From positions 1 to 64,000 of the forward strand of contig NZ_NCSQ01000169.1 of assembly GCF_002105465.1 (NCBI RefSeq): a stretch of DNA of 64,000 nucleotides, written 5' to 3'. Source of the DNA: Aquidulcibacter paucihalophilus. Its GTDB lineage: Bacteria; Pseudomonadota; Alphaproteobacteria; Caulobacterales; Aquidulcibacteraceae. A model generated the notes under the pieces. That model searched no databases and was not told the DNA's origin. It saw only the letters and a program-made list of their open reading frames with translations. Below, one piece after another: positions 15,042 through 23,137 of this stretch. The first letter of the stretch is position 1, and each line of letters begins with the position of its first letter. The translations under genes and the position numbers were made by a program.

Positions 15042-17624
15042 ATGGCTATGCCCCAGACCCTTGCCTCACCAACCCTTCCCCCTGATCCGCCAACCCTGAC
15101 CAATTGCGATAAGGAGCGGATCCATGAGATCAATTCGATCCAAAGCGGCGGCTTTCTGATCGCGCTAACGCCAGACTGGATTATTGAGCGGGCCTCGGCC
15201 AATTGCGGGGAATTTCTGAATCAGCCGCTTGAAGAGATATTGGGGGCAAATTTAACGGCCTTGATCATGTCTGAAGCGGTGCATGCGATCCGCAATCGCC
15301 TGTCCTCCCTTTATCGGCAGGATGTCATCGAGCGATTGTTTGCGATTGTTCTGCAGGAAGGCGGTCCTGGCTTTGACCTCGCGGTCCATGCCAGCGGCGA
15401 TTTGATCCTGCTGGAGGCGGAGCTGAGCGAGAAATCGGGTGAGCTAAACGCGGGCTCGATGGTACGGTCGATGATTGACCACGTGCAGCATCAGCATCAT
15501 GTACCCGACCTAACACATGAAGCCGTCCGACTGGTACAAGCTCTGACTGGCTATGATCGTGTGATGGTCTATCAGTTCCATCCCGATGGCTCGGGCGAGG
15601 TGATTGCCGAACGGTGTCGCCCATCGATGGAACCCTATCTGGGCCTGCGCTATCCAGCAACCGATATCCCCAAACAAGCTCGGGCGCTTTTGATCCGCAA
15701 TCCAATCCGCAACTTGCTGGATATCGATAGTCCACCTTCACTTATCGTCAGTACAAAGACATTCGCTGATGCGCTGACAGACCTGTCCATGAGCAGCCTC
15801 CGCTCGCACTCGCCGATCCATCTCGAATATCTGCGCAATATGGGTGTGGCGGCGACCATGACGATTTCGCTTCTCAAGAATGGCGCGCTGTGGGGCTTAA
15901 TTGCGTGTCACCATATGACCGCTCGCACGATTGGTTATGAGCGGCGCACGACCGCCGAAGTATTTGGCCAAATCCTGGCCCTGCTGATTGATCAATGTGA
16001 GCGGGAAGAGCTCATTACGTTTGAAACCTCGACCCGTCAGATTACTACGGATCTTCTGGCGTCCGTCGCCCTCGCGGGCGTTGCTACTAAGGACGTCGCG
16101 CAATTGGCCAATCAATTGGTCAGTATTGTCCCCTGCGATGGAACAGCTTTTTGCATCGACGGCAGCGTGACCCTAAAGGGCTCCACACCCTCTTTGGAAG
16201 AATTTGAGGTGTTGCGTAGTTTTCTTGATGGTGTTTCGGCGAGCCGCGTCTATAGTAGCAATGAAATCGAAAGCGTCTGCCCGTCGGCAAATAGCTTTAA
16301 GGATCGTGCGGCGGGCATGTTGGCGATCCCCATCTCAACCATTCCGCGAGATTATCTTGTCTTTTTCCGCAAAGAAACCGCGTCGACGGTGAAATGGGCT
16401 GGCGATCCGACCAAATCAGTGGAGGTGCTTGGCTCAGGTGAAGTCCGTATCAGCCCGCGCAAGAGCTTCAAGGCGTGGCAGGAAACCTTGCACGGCAAAA
16501 GTACGCAATGGACGGATGCGGAGCTGCGTGCAGCGGAAGCCCTACAAATCACGGTGCTGGAAGTGGTTTTGCGCTTGATCAGTGCCACGGAGGCAGAGCG
16601 CAACGCAGCTAGCCAAACGCAAGACCTTTTGATTGCCGAACTCAACCATCGGGTCCGAAACATCCTGGGCCTCATCCGGGGCTTGATTTCGCAAACTCGG
16701 ATCAATGCCAAAGATATGGATACATTCGCCAGCGTGCTGGGCGACCGGGTTCATGCACTCGCCCGTGCGCATGATCAAATCACCGCGAAGAATTGGGGGC
16801 CCGGGTCGTTTCAATCCCTCATTACCACCGAAGTTGAGGCCTATCTGGGGCCAGTCTGCAACACCATTCACATGTCTGGCCCACCTGTCTTGTTGATTCC
16901 AAAAGCGTTTTCTACGCTTGCCCTCGTCATCCACGAACTCATAACCAATGCCGCCAAGTACGGGGCCTTTTGCGGCGAGGGTGGCCATGTCGATATTTCT
17001 TGGCGGATCGGCCCTCAGGGCGACTTAATCGTCAATTGGGCAGAAATTGGTGGCCCACCGGTGACGGCACCATCCCATCGCGGCTTTGGCTCTACCATCA
17101 TTGAAGCGTCTATTCCCCACGAGCTGGGTGGAGAGTCCGCGATTACCTTTTTGGCTACTGGCGTGAAGGTAAACTTTTCCGTCCCGGCCCAATTCATCGT
17201 CCTAGAGGAACAGCCGATTACTTCCACAACAACGACAGCCGATACACCGCTGGTTGGCAGCTTGCAGGGGCATGTTTTGCTGGTTGAAGACAATCTCATC
17301 ATCGCCCTCGACGCAGAAGCCATGCTGCTGAGCCTTGGTGCCGAGCGCGTCTTGGTCGCCAGCAATGTGAAAGATGCACTGGCCATTCTTGACCGCGAAA
17401 AACCAAGCTTTGCCTTACTGGACGTCAATCTGGGCAATCAAAATAGTTTCCCAATTGCCGATCGCCTGTTCGAGATTGAAGTGCCATTTATCTTTGCCAC
17501 AGGCTATGGCAGCGGCATCAATTATCCCTCAGATCAGAATGCGCGGCCCTTTATCACCAAGCCCTATACGAAGGATTCCATCGCCAAGGCGTTGGGGGGC
17601 ATTGAGCCCTTTACCAAACGCTAA
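15042..17624 (+). CDS. bphP: Bacteriophytochrome hybrid kinase (PAS-GAF-PHY-HWE-REC)
   Basis: An 860-residue red/far-red photoreceptor kinase. The chromophore-binding Cys is C22 in TNCDKERIHEINSIQSGG. The GAF domain has ATDIPKQAR (D208-I209-P210) and the pocket histidines near H260 and H290. The PHY tongue shows KWAGDPTK and the PRxSF motif SPRKSF (about 471-476). The kinase is of the HWE class, with LNHRVRN (H536), and has an N-box HELITNAAKYG. A C-terminal receiver follows (VLLVEDN; D794 in LLDVNLG; ITKPYT), making it a hybrid. Biliverdin comes from the adjacent heme oxygenase. HWE kinases commonly feed PhyR-type responses, and phyR lies 1.8 kb away. Confidence 0.94.
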   Translation: MAMPQTLASPTLPPDPPTLTNCDKERIHEINSIQSGGFLIALTPDWIIERASANCGEFLNQPLEEILGANLTALIMSEAVHAIRNRLSSLYRQDVIERLFAIVLQEGGPGFDLAVHASGDLILLEAELSEKSGELNAGSMVRSMIDHVQHQHHVPDLTHEAVRLVQALTGYDRVMVYQFHPDGSGEVIAERCRPSMEPYLGLRYPATDIPKQARALLIRNPIRNLLDIDSPPSLIVSTKTFADALTDLSMSSLRSHSPIHLEYLRNMGVAATMTISLLKNGALWGLIACHHMTARTIGYERRTTAEVFGQILALLIDQCEREELITFETSTRQITTDLLASVALAGVATKDVAQLANQLVSIVPCDGTAFCIDGSVTLKGSTPSLEEFEVLRSFLDGVSASRVYSSNEIESVCPSANSFKDRAAGMLAIPISTIPRDYLVFFRKETASTVKWAGDPTKSVEVLGSGEVRISPRKSFKAWQETLHGKSTQWTDAELRAAEALQITVLEVVLRLISATEAERNAASQTQDLLIAELNHRVRNILGLIRGLISQTRINAKDMDTFASVLGDRVHALARAHDQITAKNWGPGSFQSLITTEVEAYLGPVCNTIHMSGPPVLLIPKAFSTLALVIHELITNAAKYGAFCGEGGHVDISWRIGPQGDLIVNWAEIGGPPVTAPSHRGFGSTIIEASIPHELGGESAITFLATGVKVNFSVPAQFIVLEEQPITSTTTTADTPLVGSLQGHVLLVEDNLIIALDAEAMLLSLGAERVLVASNVKDALAILDREKPSFALLDVNLGNQNSFPIADRLFEIEVPFIFATGYGSGINYPSDQNARPFITKPYTKDSIAKALGGIEPFTKR

Positions 17625-17638
17625 ATGATCGGTTCGCT

Positions 17639-17663
17639 GGAACCAAGGCCGCGCTTATACGTT
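17639..17663 (+). promoter_or_regulatory. EcfG-type promoter (entericidin-like gene)
   Basis: GGAAC (17639-17643), 16-base spacer, CGTT (17660-17663). It lies 50 bases before the small lipoprotein start at 17713. It has the same arrangement as the two promoters at phyR/nepR. Confidence 0.8.
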
Positions 17664-17712
17664 TCTTGTCCATAGGCTGAGCAATCTTGCCAGCGACCTA
17701 AGGACTAAAGCC

Positions 17713-17940
17713 ATGAAACCTAAATTCCTGATCTTATGTTTGACGTTATGGAGCGTCACCTCTTTGGCTGCCTGCAATACCATACGCGGCGCGGGACGCG
17801 ACGTAAGCGCGGGCGGCGCAGTGGTCAGCGATGCCGCTAGCAAAGTTCAATCCGACATCGCGGCTTCAAAAGCCAAACAGGACGCGCAGGATGAAGCCGA
17901 TCGCAAGGCGGCCGTGCGCGCCAAGCCTCACTCAAACTAG
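17713..17940 (+). CDS. Entericidin-like small lipoprotein
   Basis: A 75-residue precursor with a signal peptide and lipobox SLAAC (Cys about residue 21). CNTIRGAGRDVSAGGAVVSDAAS follows, closely resembling the entericidin A/B family (CNTxxGxGxDIxxxGxxI), then a charged Lys/Asp/Ala-rich tail longer than in entericidins. These are stress-induced envelope lipoproteins. The gene sits behind an EcfG-type promoter and is followed 33 bases later by the RcnB-like gene, likely in the same transcript. Confidence 0.82.
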   Translation: MKPKFLILCLTLWSVTSLAACNTIRGAGRDVSAGGAVVSDAASKVQSDIAASKAKQDAQDEADRKAAVRAKPHSN

Positions 17941-17973
17941 AGCCTTGTGCTCGCGTCCCAAAGGACACTACCC

Positions 17974-18555
17974 ATGAAACGTCAGCTTCCCGCCTATCTT
18001 CTTGCCGCTGCTGTCCTTGCGCCAGCTTTTATCGGTTCCACTGCCATGGCGCAGCCAGCGCGAATTGAGTTTGGACGCGCTGGCGGCGGCTGGCTCGATC
18101 AAAATGGCCAACCGACCCGCCGTGAACGCACTGACGCGCAAGACCGGAATATGGAACGTCGCGATGACCGTCTTGACCAACGCGAGGCTGCCATTCGTCA
18201 AGACCGCCGCGAACTGAACCAAGACCGCAAATCATGGCGCGATACACGTCGCGGTGCCACGTGGGATCAAAGCGTCCACAACGGCTACTACAACAACCGG
18301 AACCAGTGGCGTTATGGCCAGCCATCGCAATGGCAGATGCGCCAGCGCGGCTTCTCCATGGGCTATCGCCCCTGGACGCGTGGCCAAAGCCTGGGCGGCT
18401 ACAACCAGCGCTTCGTTGAACTTGACTATCGCGGCCACAATCTGCGCGCCCCACCTCGCGGCTATCGCTGGGTCGAGGATGATCGCGGTGACTATCTACT
18501 CGCGGCGATTGTCGGGGGTCTGATCGCGCAGGTGATCATTAACAGCCCTCGTTAG
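17974..18555 (+). CDS. RcnB-like periplasmic protein
   Basis: About 193 residues with a signal peptide cleaved near AMAQP. A long Arg/Asp/Gln-rich, likely helical stretch (about residues 45-90) is followed by a C-terminal region with LRAPPRGYRWVEDDRGDYLLAAIVGGLIAQVI. This matches the RcnB-family end (P-P-x-G-x-x-W-x-x-x-x-x-x-Y-L-L/V), named after the E. coli nickel/cobalt homeostasis protein. Many alphaproteobacterial members have no shown metal role. ATG at 17974 is chosen (AAAGGA upstream). It is probably cotranscribed with the entericidin-like gene and thus stress-induced. Confidence 0.78.
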   Translation: MKRQLPAYLLAAAVLAPAFIGSTAMAQPARIEFGRAGGGWLDQNGQPTRRERTDAQDRNMERRDDRLDQREAAIRQDRRELNQDRKSWRDTRRGATWDQSVHNGYYNNRNQWRYGQPSQWQMRQRGFSMGYRPWTRGQSLGGYNQRFVELDYRGHNLRAPPRGYRWVEDDRGDYLLAAIVGGLIAQVIINSPR

Positions 18556-18647
18556 ACTTGGCTCGAGAGCATTCAACAACACAAAAAGGGCTCGGCCAAA
18601 CTCTGGTCGGGTTCTAATGTATGAGCGACTTTCAACGGCAGGGGAAT

Positions 18648-19034
18648 TTAGGGCCGATTGGCCGTCATTTCCCTCTGGTTCTCGCGATGAAAGAACATGG
18701 CCTGACTGATTGTAGCCGTCACTGTTTCTGGCAAGAAAGGCTTTGTGATCAGATAGGTTGGTTCTAGGGCCTCGCCGCTTAACAGGCGCTCAGGAAATGC
18801 TGTGATGAAGATGGCAGGCACATCGCATAGGGTCAGGATATCGGCCACAGCGTCAATTCCTGATGATCCATCTGCTAGACGTATATCGGCCAGGATCAAG
18901 TCGGGCTCAGTCTGCTCCACCAAGCTCACAGCTTCTCGCCGTGTTGTGGCCACGCCGATAACACGGTGGCCTAAATCCTCCACCAAAGTCTGCAAATGCA
19001 TCGCGATGATGGATTCATCCTCAATAATGAGCAC
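18648..19034 (-). CDS. phyR: PhyR receiver domain, separated from its sigma-like half by a frameshift
   Basis: 128 residues forming the C-terminal receiver of PhyR: LIIEDESIIAMHLQTLVEDLGHRV, phospho-acceptor Asp in LILADIRLADGSSG, ITAFPERLL and ITKPFLPETV. In intact PhyR this receiver is fused behind a sigma-factor-like domain, and phosphorylation frees that domain to bind NepR. Here the sigma-like part lies just upstream (19048-19404) in another frame. A GTG at 19034 could start this piece alone, but the in-frame codons just before it (IQSESIGK) read as linker. A single-base change within 19057-19072, in the CCGCGCGCGG run, would restore one protein. Confidence 0.85.
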   Translation of the reverse strand: MLIIEDESIIAMHLQTLVEDLGHRVIGVATTRREAVSLVEQTEPDLILADIRLADGSSGIDAVADILTLCDVPAIFITAFPERLLSGEALEPTYLITKPFLPETVTATISQAMFFHRENQREMTANRP

Positions 19035-19047
19035 TTTTCCAATCGAT

Positions 19048-19404
19048 TCAGATTGGATCGCCGCGCGCGGCTTCTATCTCTAGGACGATATCAAAAACGG
19101 GCTTCCCCAAGACAATGCCCGCTTCATCGTGGCTAAAGCCTTCCACGGCTGTGAGAAGAAGCGCACCGCGCTCTGGTCTTTGCTTTGGGTCCAAGGCAGG
19201 GGCAACCGATGTCCAGACGGCGTGAAACAGGCGGAACAACTCTACCTTGGGCGGATAGGCGTTAGAGATCTGAGAGGGCGCTGCCAAAATGGCCTCCAAT
19301 GCTGCGCGGACGCAGGCGTCGCCGCTGACTTGCGAACCGGTCATGGCGCGCGCATAACGGCGCAGGATGGGAAGGTGCGGTCCGAAATTGGCAACTGCTG
19401 ACAT
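19048..19404 (-). CDS. phyR: PhyR sigma-like domain, truncated by frameshift
   Basis: 118 residues matching the N-terminal half of the general-stress regulator PhyR. FGPHLPILRRYARAMTGSQVSGDACVRAALEAIL is the sigma2-like part. RGALLLTAVEGFSHDEAGIVLGKPVFDIVLEIEAARG is the sigma4-like part. When PhyR is phosphorylated, this domain mimics EcfG and sequesters NepR. The frame closes at 19048, before the receiver. ATG at 19404 has AAGGAG 7 bases upstream. Transcription is from an EcfG-type promoter at 19434-19458, divergent from nepR-ecfG. Without the receiver this fragment might bind NepR constitutively; alternatively the shift is a sequencing error. Confidence 0.85.
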   Translation of the reverse strand: MSAVANFGPHLPILRRYARAMTGSQVSGDACVRAALEAILAAPSQISNAYPPKVELFRLFHAVWTSVAPALDPKQRPERGALLLTAVEGFSHDEAGIVLGKPVFDIVLEIEAARGDPI

Positions 19405-19433
19405 GGAATTCTCCTTAAGGCTTGCACCGCGAA

Positions 19434-19458
19434 AACGCACATCCGGGAAATAAGTTCC
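19434..19458 (-). promoter_or_regulatory. EcfG-type promoter of phyR
   Basis: On the minus strand GGAAC (19458-19454), 16 bases, CGTT (19437-19434), 30 bases ahead of the phyR ATG. It is paired back-to-back with the nepR promoter at 19467-19491, as expected for an autoregulated general-stress locus. Confidence 0.85.
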
Positions 19459-19466
19459 CATCACTT

Positions 19467-19491
19467 GGAACGTTTCGGAAAGGGCCGCGTT
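19467..19491 (+). promoter_or_regulatory. EcfG-type promoter of nepR-ecfG-kinase
   Basis: GGAAC (19467-19471), 16 bases, CGTT (19488-19491). It drives nepR, ecfG and probably the kinase, whose coding regions overlap. The -35 elements of this and the phyR promoter are only 8 bases apart on opposite strands. Confidence 0.87.
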
Positions 19492-19539
19492 TGAAACCTA
19501 TATTGGGCGGCTCGAAATCTGCCCGACCCTGCTGAAGAC

Positions 19540-19848
19540 TTGCCCGCGCCATCTCGTTCCGGTGGGACCATAAGGCGCTTTACCACAGATCGGACCCGTC
19601 GCGTGACCCAGGTGCCACCGCCCCCAATAGATCCGCTGAATGAAATCAGTCCTAGCCCTTCCCCAGACTTGAATGACGACCCGATCGTCGCTGGATTACG
19701 CACTCTGTACCAAGAGGTCCTGCTGGAACCGGTCCCAGAAGAATTCAGCGCCCTCCTTGCCCAGATAGATGCAGCTTTAGAAGCTGTCGCTAATAGCGAT
19801 GAAACACCGCCGCCAACTGATAAGCCTGAAAATGAGGCAAGCTCATGA
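19540..19848 (+). CDS. nepR: NepR anti-sigma factor
   Basis: A small cytoplasmic anti-sigma factor that holds EcfG inactive until PhyR takes its place. The conserved helix pair is clear: DPIVAGLRTLYQEVLLEPVPEEFSALLAQIDAAL (about residues 47-80). Flanking regions are Pro/Ser-rich and variable, as in the family. The start is uncertain: the longest frame opens at TTG 19540 (102 residues), and a GTG at 19603 would give 81. It lies 49 bases behind an EcfG promoter. Its stop overlaps the ecfG ATG by four bases. Confidence 0.9.
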   Translation: MPAPSRSGGTIRRFTTDRTRRVTQVPPPPIDPLNEISPSPSPDLNDDPIVAGLRTLYQEVLLEPVPEEFSALLAQIDAALEAVANSDETPPPTDKPENEASS

Positions 19849-20507
19849 CCCGCGAGCGCTTGCACTTTGCCCGTCGCGGGGTCGCCATCCAGCCGGTGAA
19901 ACTGCCCGAAGTAGATGTAGAACTGGCGCGGGTGCTGGCCGCTGAATTTGCCTCCAAGCTTGTTTTGGTCATCCCACCCCTACGTGCTTTCGCGCGCGGC
20001 CTTTGCGGTCGGGCTGATCTGGCCGATGATTTGGCACAAGAGGCTTTAGCCAAGGCTTGGGCGGCGCGTGCGAGTTATCTGCCCAATACAAATTTCAAGG
20101 CTTGGATTTTTACGATCCTGCGTAACCATTATTATTCGTGGTGCCGCAAGCAAAGGCGCGTTGCACCTTGGGATCCAGATGCTGCGGACAAGCTTTTGGT
20201 TTGTGAGCCAGCTCAACAAGGCCATATGGCCTTGGCAGAACTAGCGGCAGGTCTGCAGTCGCTTCCCGCCCAACAAAGAGAGGCTTTGATCCTCGTTGGG
20301 GCAGGCGGGTTTGCATACGAGGAAGCCGCACAAATCATTGGCTGCGCGGTTGGTACGGTGAAAAGCCGGGTTGCGCGCGGGAGAGCCTTTTTGCGGGACT
20401 TTGTCGATGATCGACAGCGCGACCTTAGTCAGCCCAGACCCACGAGCGCACAAGCCAGCGAAGCTATTTTGGGCGAACTTCGCCGCCTTGATCCCAACCG
20501 TCCTTAA
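19845..20507 (+). CDS. ecfG: General stress ECF sigma factor EcfG (ECF15 group)
   Basis: A 220-residue sigma factor that directs RNA polymerase to GGAAC-N16-CGTT promoters. Region 2 is visible at LRAFARGLCGRADLADDLAQEALAKAWAARASY, then FKAWIFTILRNHYYSWCRKQRR. Region 4 is at LQSLPAQQREALILVGAGGFAYEEAAQIIGCAVGTVKSRVARGRAFL. Its place between nepR and a HisKA_2 kinase, opposite phyR, supports the ECF15 assignment. The ATG overlaps the nepR stop and is preceded by GAGG. An extra 30-residue N-terminal segment (RLHFARRGVAIQPVKL...) is longer than in many EcfG proteins. Confidence 0.93.
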   Translation: MTRERLHFARRGVAIQPVKLPEVDVELARVLAAEFASKLVLVIPPLRAFARGLCGRADLADDLAQEALAKAWAARASYLPNTNFKAWIFTILRNHYYSWCRKQRRVAPWDPDAADKLLVCEPAQQGHMALAELAAGLQSLPAQQREALILVGAGGFAYEEAAQIIGCAVGTVKSRVARGRAFLRDFVDDRQRDLSQPRPTSAQASEAILGELRRLDPNRP

Positions 20508-22183
20508 TGCTGTTAGCGCGTAATTCTAAATTCTGGCGTACATGGTTTCAAAGCCAGTCCTTGCGCAGCCTGTTACTGGTTGCAGTAGGCGGGGCAATGG
20601 TGCCGGTCTTCTGCATCAGTTTTGCGCAAGCCTTTGCGCGACTGTCCCATGATCGCAAGGTCGTTCAATCTAGTCTGATTGATCAGGTCTCGATTGCGGG
20701 TGAACAAGGGATGCATGTCATTGAAACGGGCCGTCACGCTCTGTTGCGCTTGAGCAATAGAAGAGACGTAAGGGAGGGCTCTGCAACCTGTCGCGAGACC
20801 TTGGCGATTGCCTTGGTCGGTATGCCCTTTGTTTCTAACCTTGCGCGGATTGATGCCAACGGGAAAATTCTCTGTGCCGCCCATAGGATCTCGGTAACCA
20901 ATAATGTCAGTGATAGAGCTTGGTGGCGTGAGTTATCATCAGGCCAGGAATTGTCCGCTGCAGGCCCGGTGGTTGATCGTGCGACGGGCAAACCAAGCCT
21001 CATCCTCGCACTCGGCCTGGTAGATGAACAGACCCGTCCGGATGGCCATATTGTCTTCGGCTTAGACTTGAACCGTCTTGAGCAAGATCTCAATCGCCGT
21101 ATGTTGGACCGCCAAGCGCAATTAACCTTAGTAGACGCTAGGGGCACTGCAGAACCTTTGGGCGCAAATCCCTCCAACTCAATTGAGATCACCCGCGACA
21201 ATCGAGGTAAAACTTGGTCATCCACCTCTTACATCTTGGTACCTAATCACCTTCTGGTCCGGTATGCGATGCCCGACGAAATTCTATATTCTTCGACATT
21301 CTTCCACATGGCGACCGATATTGCCTTGCCTTTGATCGCGTTATTGTTTGCCGGAGCGGCAAGTTGGTTTGCTATGGAATACTGGGCCATTCGGCCAATC
21401 GAACGATTGCGCGTTATGGCCAAACATTATGGTGCAGGGCTGGTGCCCAAAGATCATGTAGGCGATGCATTTGAGCCACAAGAGCTCTTGGAGTTGCATG
21501 CGGAAATGGTGGCGATGGCAGCCCGAGTAGACCTACGAGATCAGCATTTGGTCCAGATCGCCAAACAAAAGGACAATCTGGTTCGAGAACTGCACCACAG
21601 GGTCAAGAACAATATCCAAGTGGTGTTGAGCTTATTGAGCTTACAAGCGCGACAACTCGAAACGGCTGAGCAACGAGCCCCGCTGGAGCAAGTACAGTCC
21701 CGCGTAACCGCTTTAGCTCTTGTGCAGCGTCTAATCGTTGAGAGCGATGATTTAGCCCACGCGTCGACAATCGACGTCCAACTATTGCTGGTCGACCTCT
21801 GCGCCCAGGTCCGTAGAAGCTATCCAATCCAGATGCAGCGGATCACCATCGAATGCCGTTGTCCGGCATTGCCGGTTGCGACAGATCTGGCCGTGCCGAT
21901 TTCGATGTTTGTTGTTGAAGCGCTCACTAATGCTATCATCCACGCTTTTCCTAGTGAAGCGACAGGGCAAGTGCATGTCTCCCTCGATATCACAGACCAA
22001 AAGCTCGCTTGTTTGCAGATTTGCGATACTGGGATCGGCTGGGCTGGAACTGGGCCAAAGCTCGGCACTGGTCACAGCCTATTGACCGCGTTTGGCCGGC
22101 AATTGGGCAGCCAACTCGTACTGTCAGGGTTCAAAGGGGGCGGTTCGTGTGTGAGCGTCAGCTTCCTTCTTCCCACTCTTTAA
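20507..22183 (+). CDS. Membrane sensor histidine kinase (HisKA_2/HWE type), PhyK-like
   Basis: 558 residues, likely the cognate stress sensor of PhyR. A membrane segment near residues 20-40 and a second near 270-290 (IALPLIALLFAGAASWFAM) bracket a periplasmic sensing domain of about 230 residues. A linker leads to the HisKA_2 dimerisation domain with ELHHRVKNNIQVVLSLLSLQ (phospho-His about 364), then a HATPase with VEALTNAIIHAF (N box) and DTGIGW. The ATG overlaps the ecfG stop (TAATG), so it belongs to the nepR-ecfG operon. The periplasmic signal is unknown. Confidence 0.9.
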   Translation: MLLARNSKFWRTWFQSQSLRSLLLVAVGGAMVPVFCISFAQAFARLSHDRKVVQSSLIDQVSIAGEQGMHVIETGRHALLRLSNRRDVREGSATCRETLAIALVGMPFVSNLARIDANGKILCAAHRISVTNNVSDRAWWRELSSGQELSAAGPVVDRATGKPSLILALGLVDEQTRPDGHIVFGLDLNRLEQDLNRRMLDRQAQLTLVDARGTAEPLGANPSNSIEITRDNRGKTWSSTSYILVPNHLLVRYAMPDEILYSSTFFHMATDIALPLIALLFAGAASWFAMEYWAIRPIERLRVMAKHYGAGLVPKDHVGDAFEPQELLELHAEMVAMAARVDLRDQHLVQIAKQKDNLVRELHHRVKNNIQVVLSLLSLQARQLETAEQRAPLEQVQSRVTALALVQRLIVESDDLAHASTIDVQLLLVDLCAQVRRSYPIQMQRITIECRCPALPVATDLAVPISMFVVEALTNAIIHAFPSEATGQVHVSLDITDQKLACLQICDTGIGWAGTGPKLGTGHSLLTAFGRQLGSQLVLSGFKGGGSCVSVSFLLPTL

Positions 22184-22196
22184 GCTTTCCGGAAAG

Positions 22197-22221
22197 GGAA
22201 CGATTGGCGCGAGCCAGAGTT
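22197..22221 (+). promoter_or_regulatory. Near-consensus EcfG-type promoter (DUF1328 gene)
   Basis: GGAAC (22197-22201), 16 bases, AGTT (22218-22221), one mismatch from CGTT. It lies 54 bases before a small membrane-protein gene that has no other obvious promoter. Confidence 0.55.
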
Positions 22222-22275
22222 TGATCTGCATGGTGTGGGCCATGTGGTCCCACCTTTTCGGAAAGGAAAACCGAC

Positions 22276-22449
22276 ATGCTGCGTTGGTCCATTAGTTTCT
22301 TGATACTGGCCTTGATCGCAGGGGTGCTGGGTTTTGGTGGCATCGCAAGCGCATCCGTCGATATCGCCAAAATCCTCTTCTTTGTTTTTGCGGTCTTGTT
22401 TCTAATCAGTGCTGTTGCTGCCGCCCTGCGCGGCAGGCTGCCTAGTTAG
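22276..22449 (+). CDS. DUF1328 family small membrane protein
   Basis: Only 57 residues: [16 protein letters not shown]..., two membrane segments (about 5-24 and 30-50) separated by [13 protein letters not shown], ending AALRGRLPS. This is the DUF1328 (YtjA) pattern: W at position 4, the central GFGGIA...A, and AKILFF. The function is unknown; members are often stress-induced. The ATG is preceded by GGAAAGG. It lies downstream of a near-consensus EcfG promoter and 44 bases before the glycine-zipper lipoprotein gene. Confidence 0.85.
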   Translation: MLRWSISFLILALIAGVLGFGGIASASVDIAKILFFVFAVLFLISAVAAALRGRLPS

Positions 22450-22493
22450 CCTTAAAGCTAAACCTTTCTCTCTTCTCGAATTGGATATTTGCT

Positions 22494-22847
22494 ATGAAAA
22501 TACCTACATTAGGCCTGATTATCTGGGCCGGCGCACTGGGTGCATGCACCACAACCGGCAATATGGAACGCAATGCCGGCGCTGGTGCCGCCATTGGCGC
22601 CATAGCTGGTGCCGTTATCGGCAATAACACCGGTAACGGCGATGCGGGCAATGGCGCGGTAGTCGGTGCTGTCATCGGCGGGACGGCAGGCGCGGTGCGC
22701 GGCTATAGTTTGGACCAACGCCGTGATGAATGCGCAACGTCGCGTCGTGGACCAACTTACCGCGATCGTAATGGTGCCTATTACTACGTCATCCCAAATA
22801 GCAATCGAACCTGTTGGGTACGCGATCAATCGCCACGCGGTCTATAA
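22494..22847 (+). CDS. Glycine-zipper outer-membrane lipoprotein
   Basis: A 117-residue precursor. The lipobox is LGACT (Cys about residue 18), followed by a glycine-zipper 2TM region GAGAAIGAIAGAVIGNNTGNGDAGNGAVVGAVIGGTAGAVRG (about 30-70). The C-terminal polar part has YYYVIPNSNRTCWVRD. It is like Rick_17kDa/OsmB-type lipoproteins, which are often osmotically or stress induced; the role is structural or unknown. It is probably cotranscribed with the DUF1328 gene. A 10-base-pair hairpin and a terminator-like element follow at 22921. Confidence 0.8.
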   Translation: MKIPTLGLIIWAGALGACTTTGNMERNAGAGAAIGAIAGAVIGNNTGNGDAGNGAVVGAVIGGTAGAVRGYSLDQRRDECATSRRGPTYRDRNGAYYYVIPNSNRTCWVRDQSPRGL

Positions 22848-22920
22848 ACCAAAAGACCCCCTCTCTTTATGGGGAGGGGGCATTCGTCTGCATCTTTTCG
22901 TGAGTCCAGTCCAAACAGAC

Positions 22921-22972
22921 AACTCCCCAACCGAAATTGGGGAGTTGGGCCGCTTTGGCTTTTTCTGCTGTC
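22921..22972 (+). terminator. Hairpin plus T-run terminator after the lipoprotein gene
   Basis: A perfect 10-base-pair stem, AACTCCCCAA (22921-22930) with TTGGGGAGTT (22937-22946), is followed by a short GCC/GGC hairpin and five T (TTTTT). A second GC-rich inverted repeat (CCCCCTCTC/GGGGAGGGGG) lies just before it, near 22857-22880. Confidence 0.6.
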
Positions 22973-22982
22973 AACGCACCCC

Positions 22983-23021
22983 AAAAACTGGCCGCCGCAC
23001 TTGGTGAGAAGGGCGGCGGCC
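22983..23021 (-). terminator. Terminator of the csbD-like gene (minus strand)
   Basis: GGCCGCCGC and GCGGCGGCC (22990-22998 and 23013-23021) form a perfect 9-base-pair stem. Read on the minus strand it is followed by AGTTTTT (22983-22989), placing a Rho-independent terminator 117 bases after the csbD stop. Confidence 0.65.
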
Positions 23022-23137
23022 AAAACCGAACAATAAACAGGGGGATCGCAGTGGGCACTGCGGTGTTAAAGAGCCCGGCTCAGGCCCACATGACATCTAA
23101 CGAGAGGACCATGTCAGAAGTCGGCGGGCATGATCGA

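Noticed and set aside
18565-18620. Inverted repeat GGCTCGGCC/GGTCGGGTT as a terminator between the RcnB-like gene and phyR
   Set aside because: Pairing depends on several G-U pairs on one strand and there is no T-run; too weak to call.
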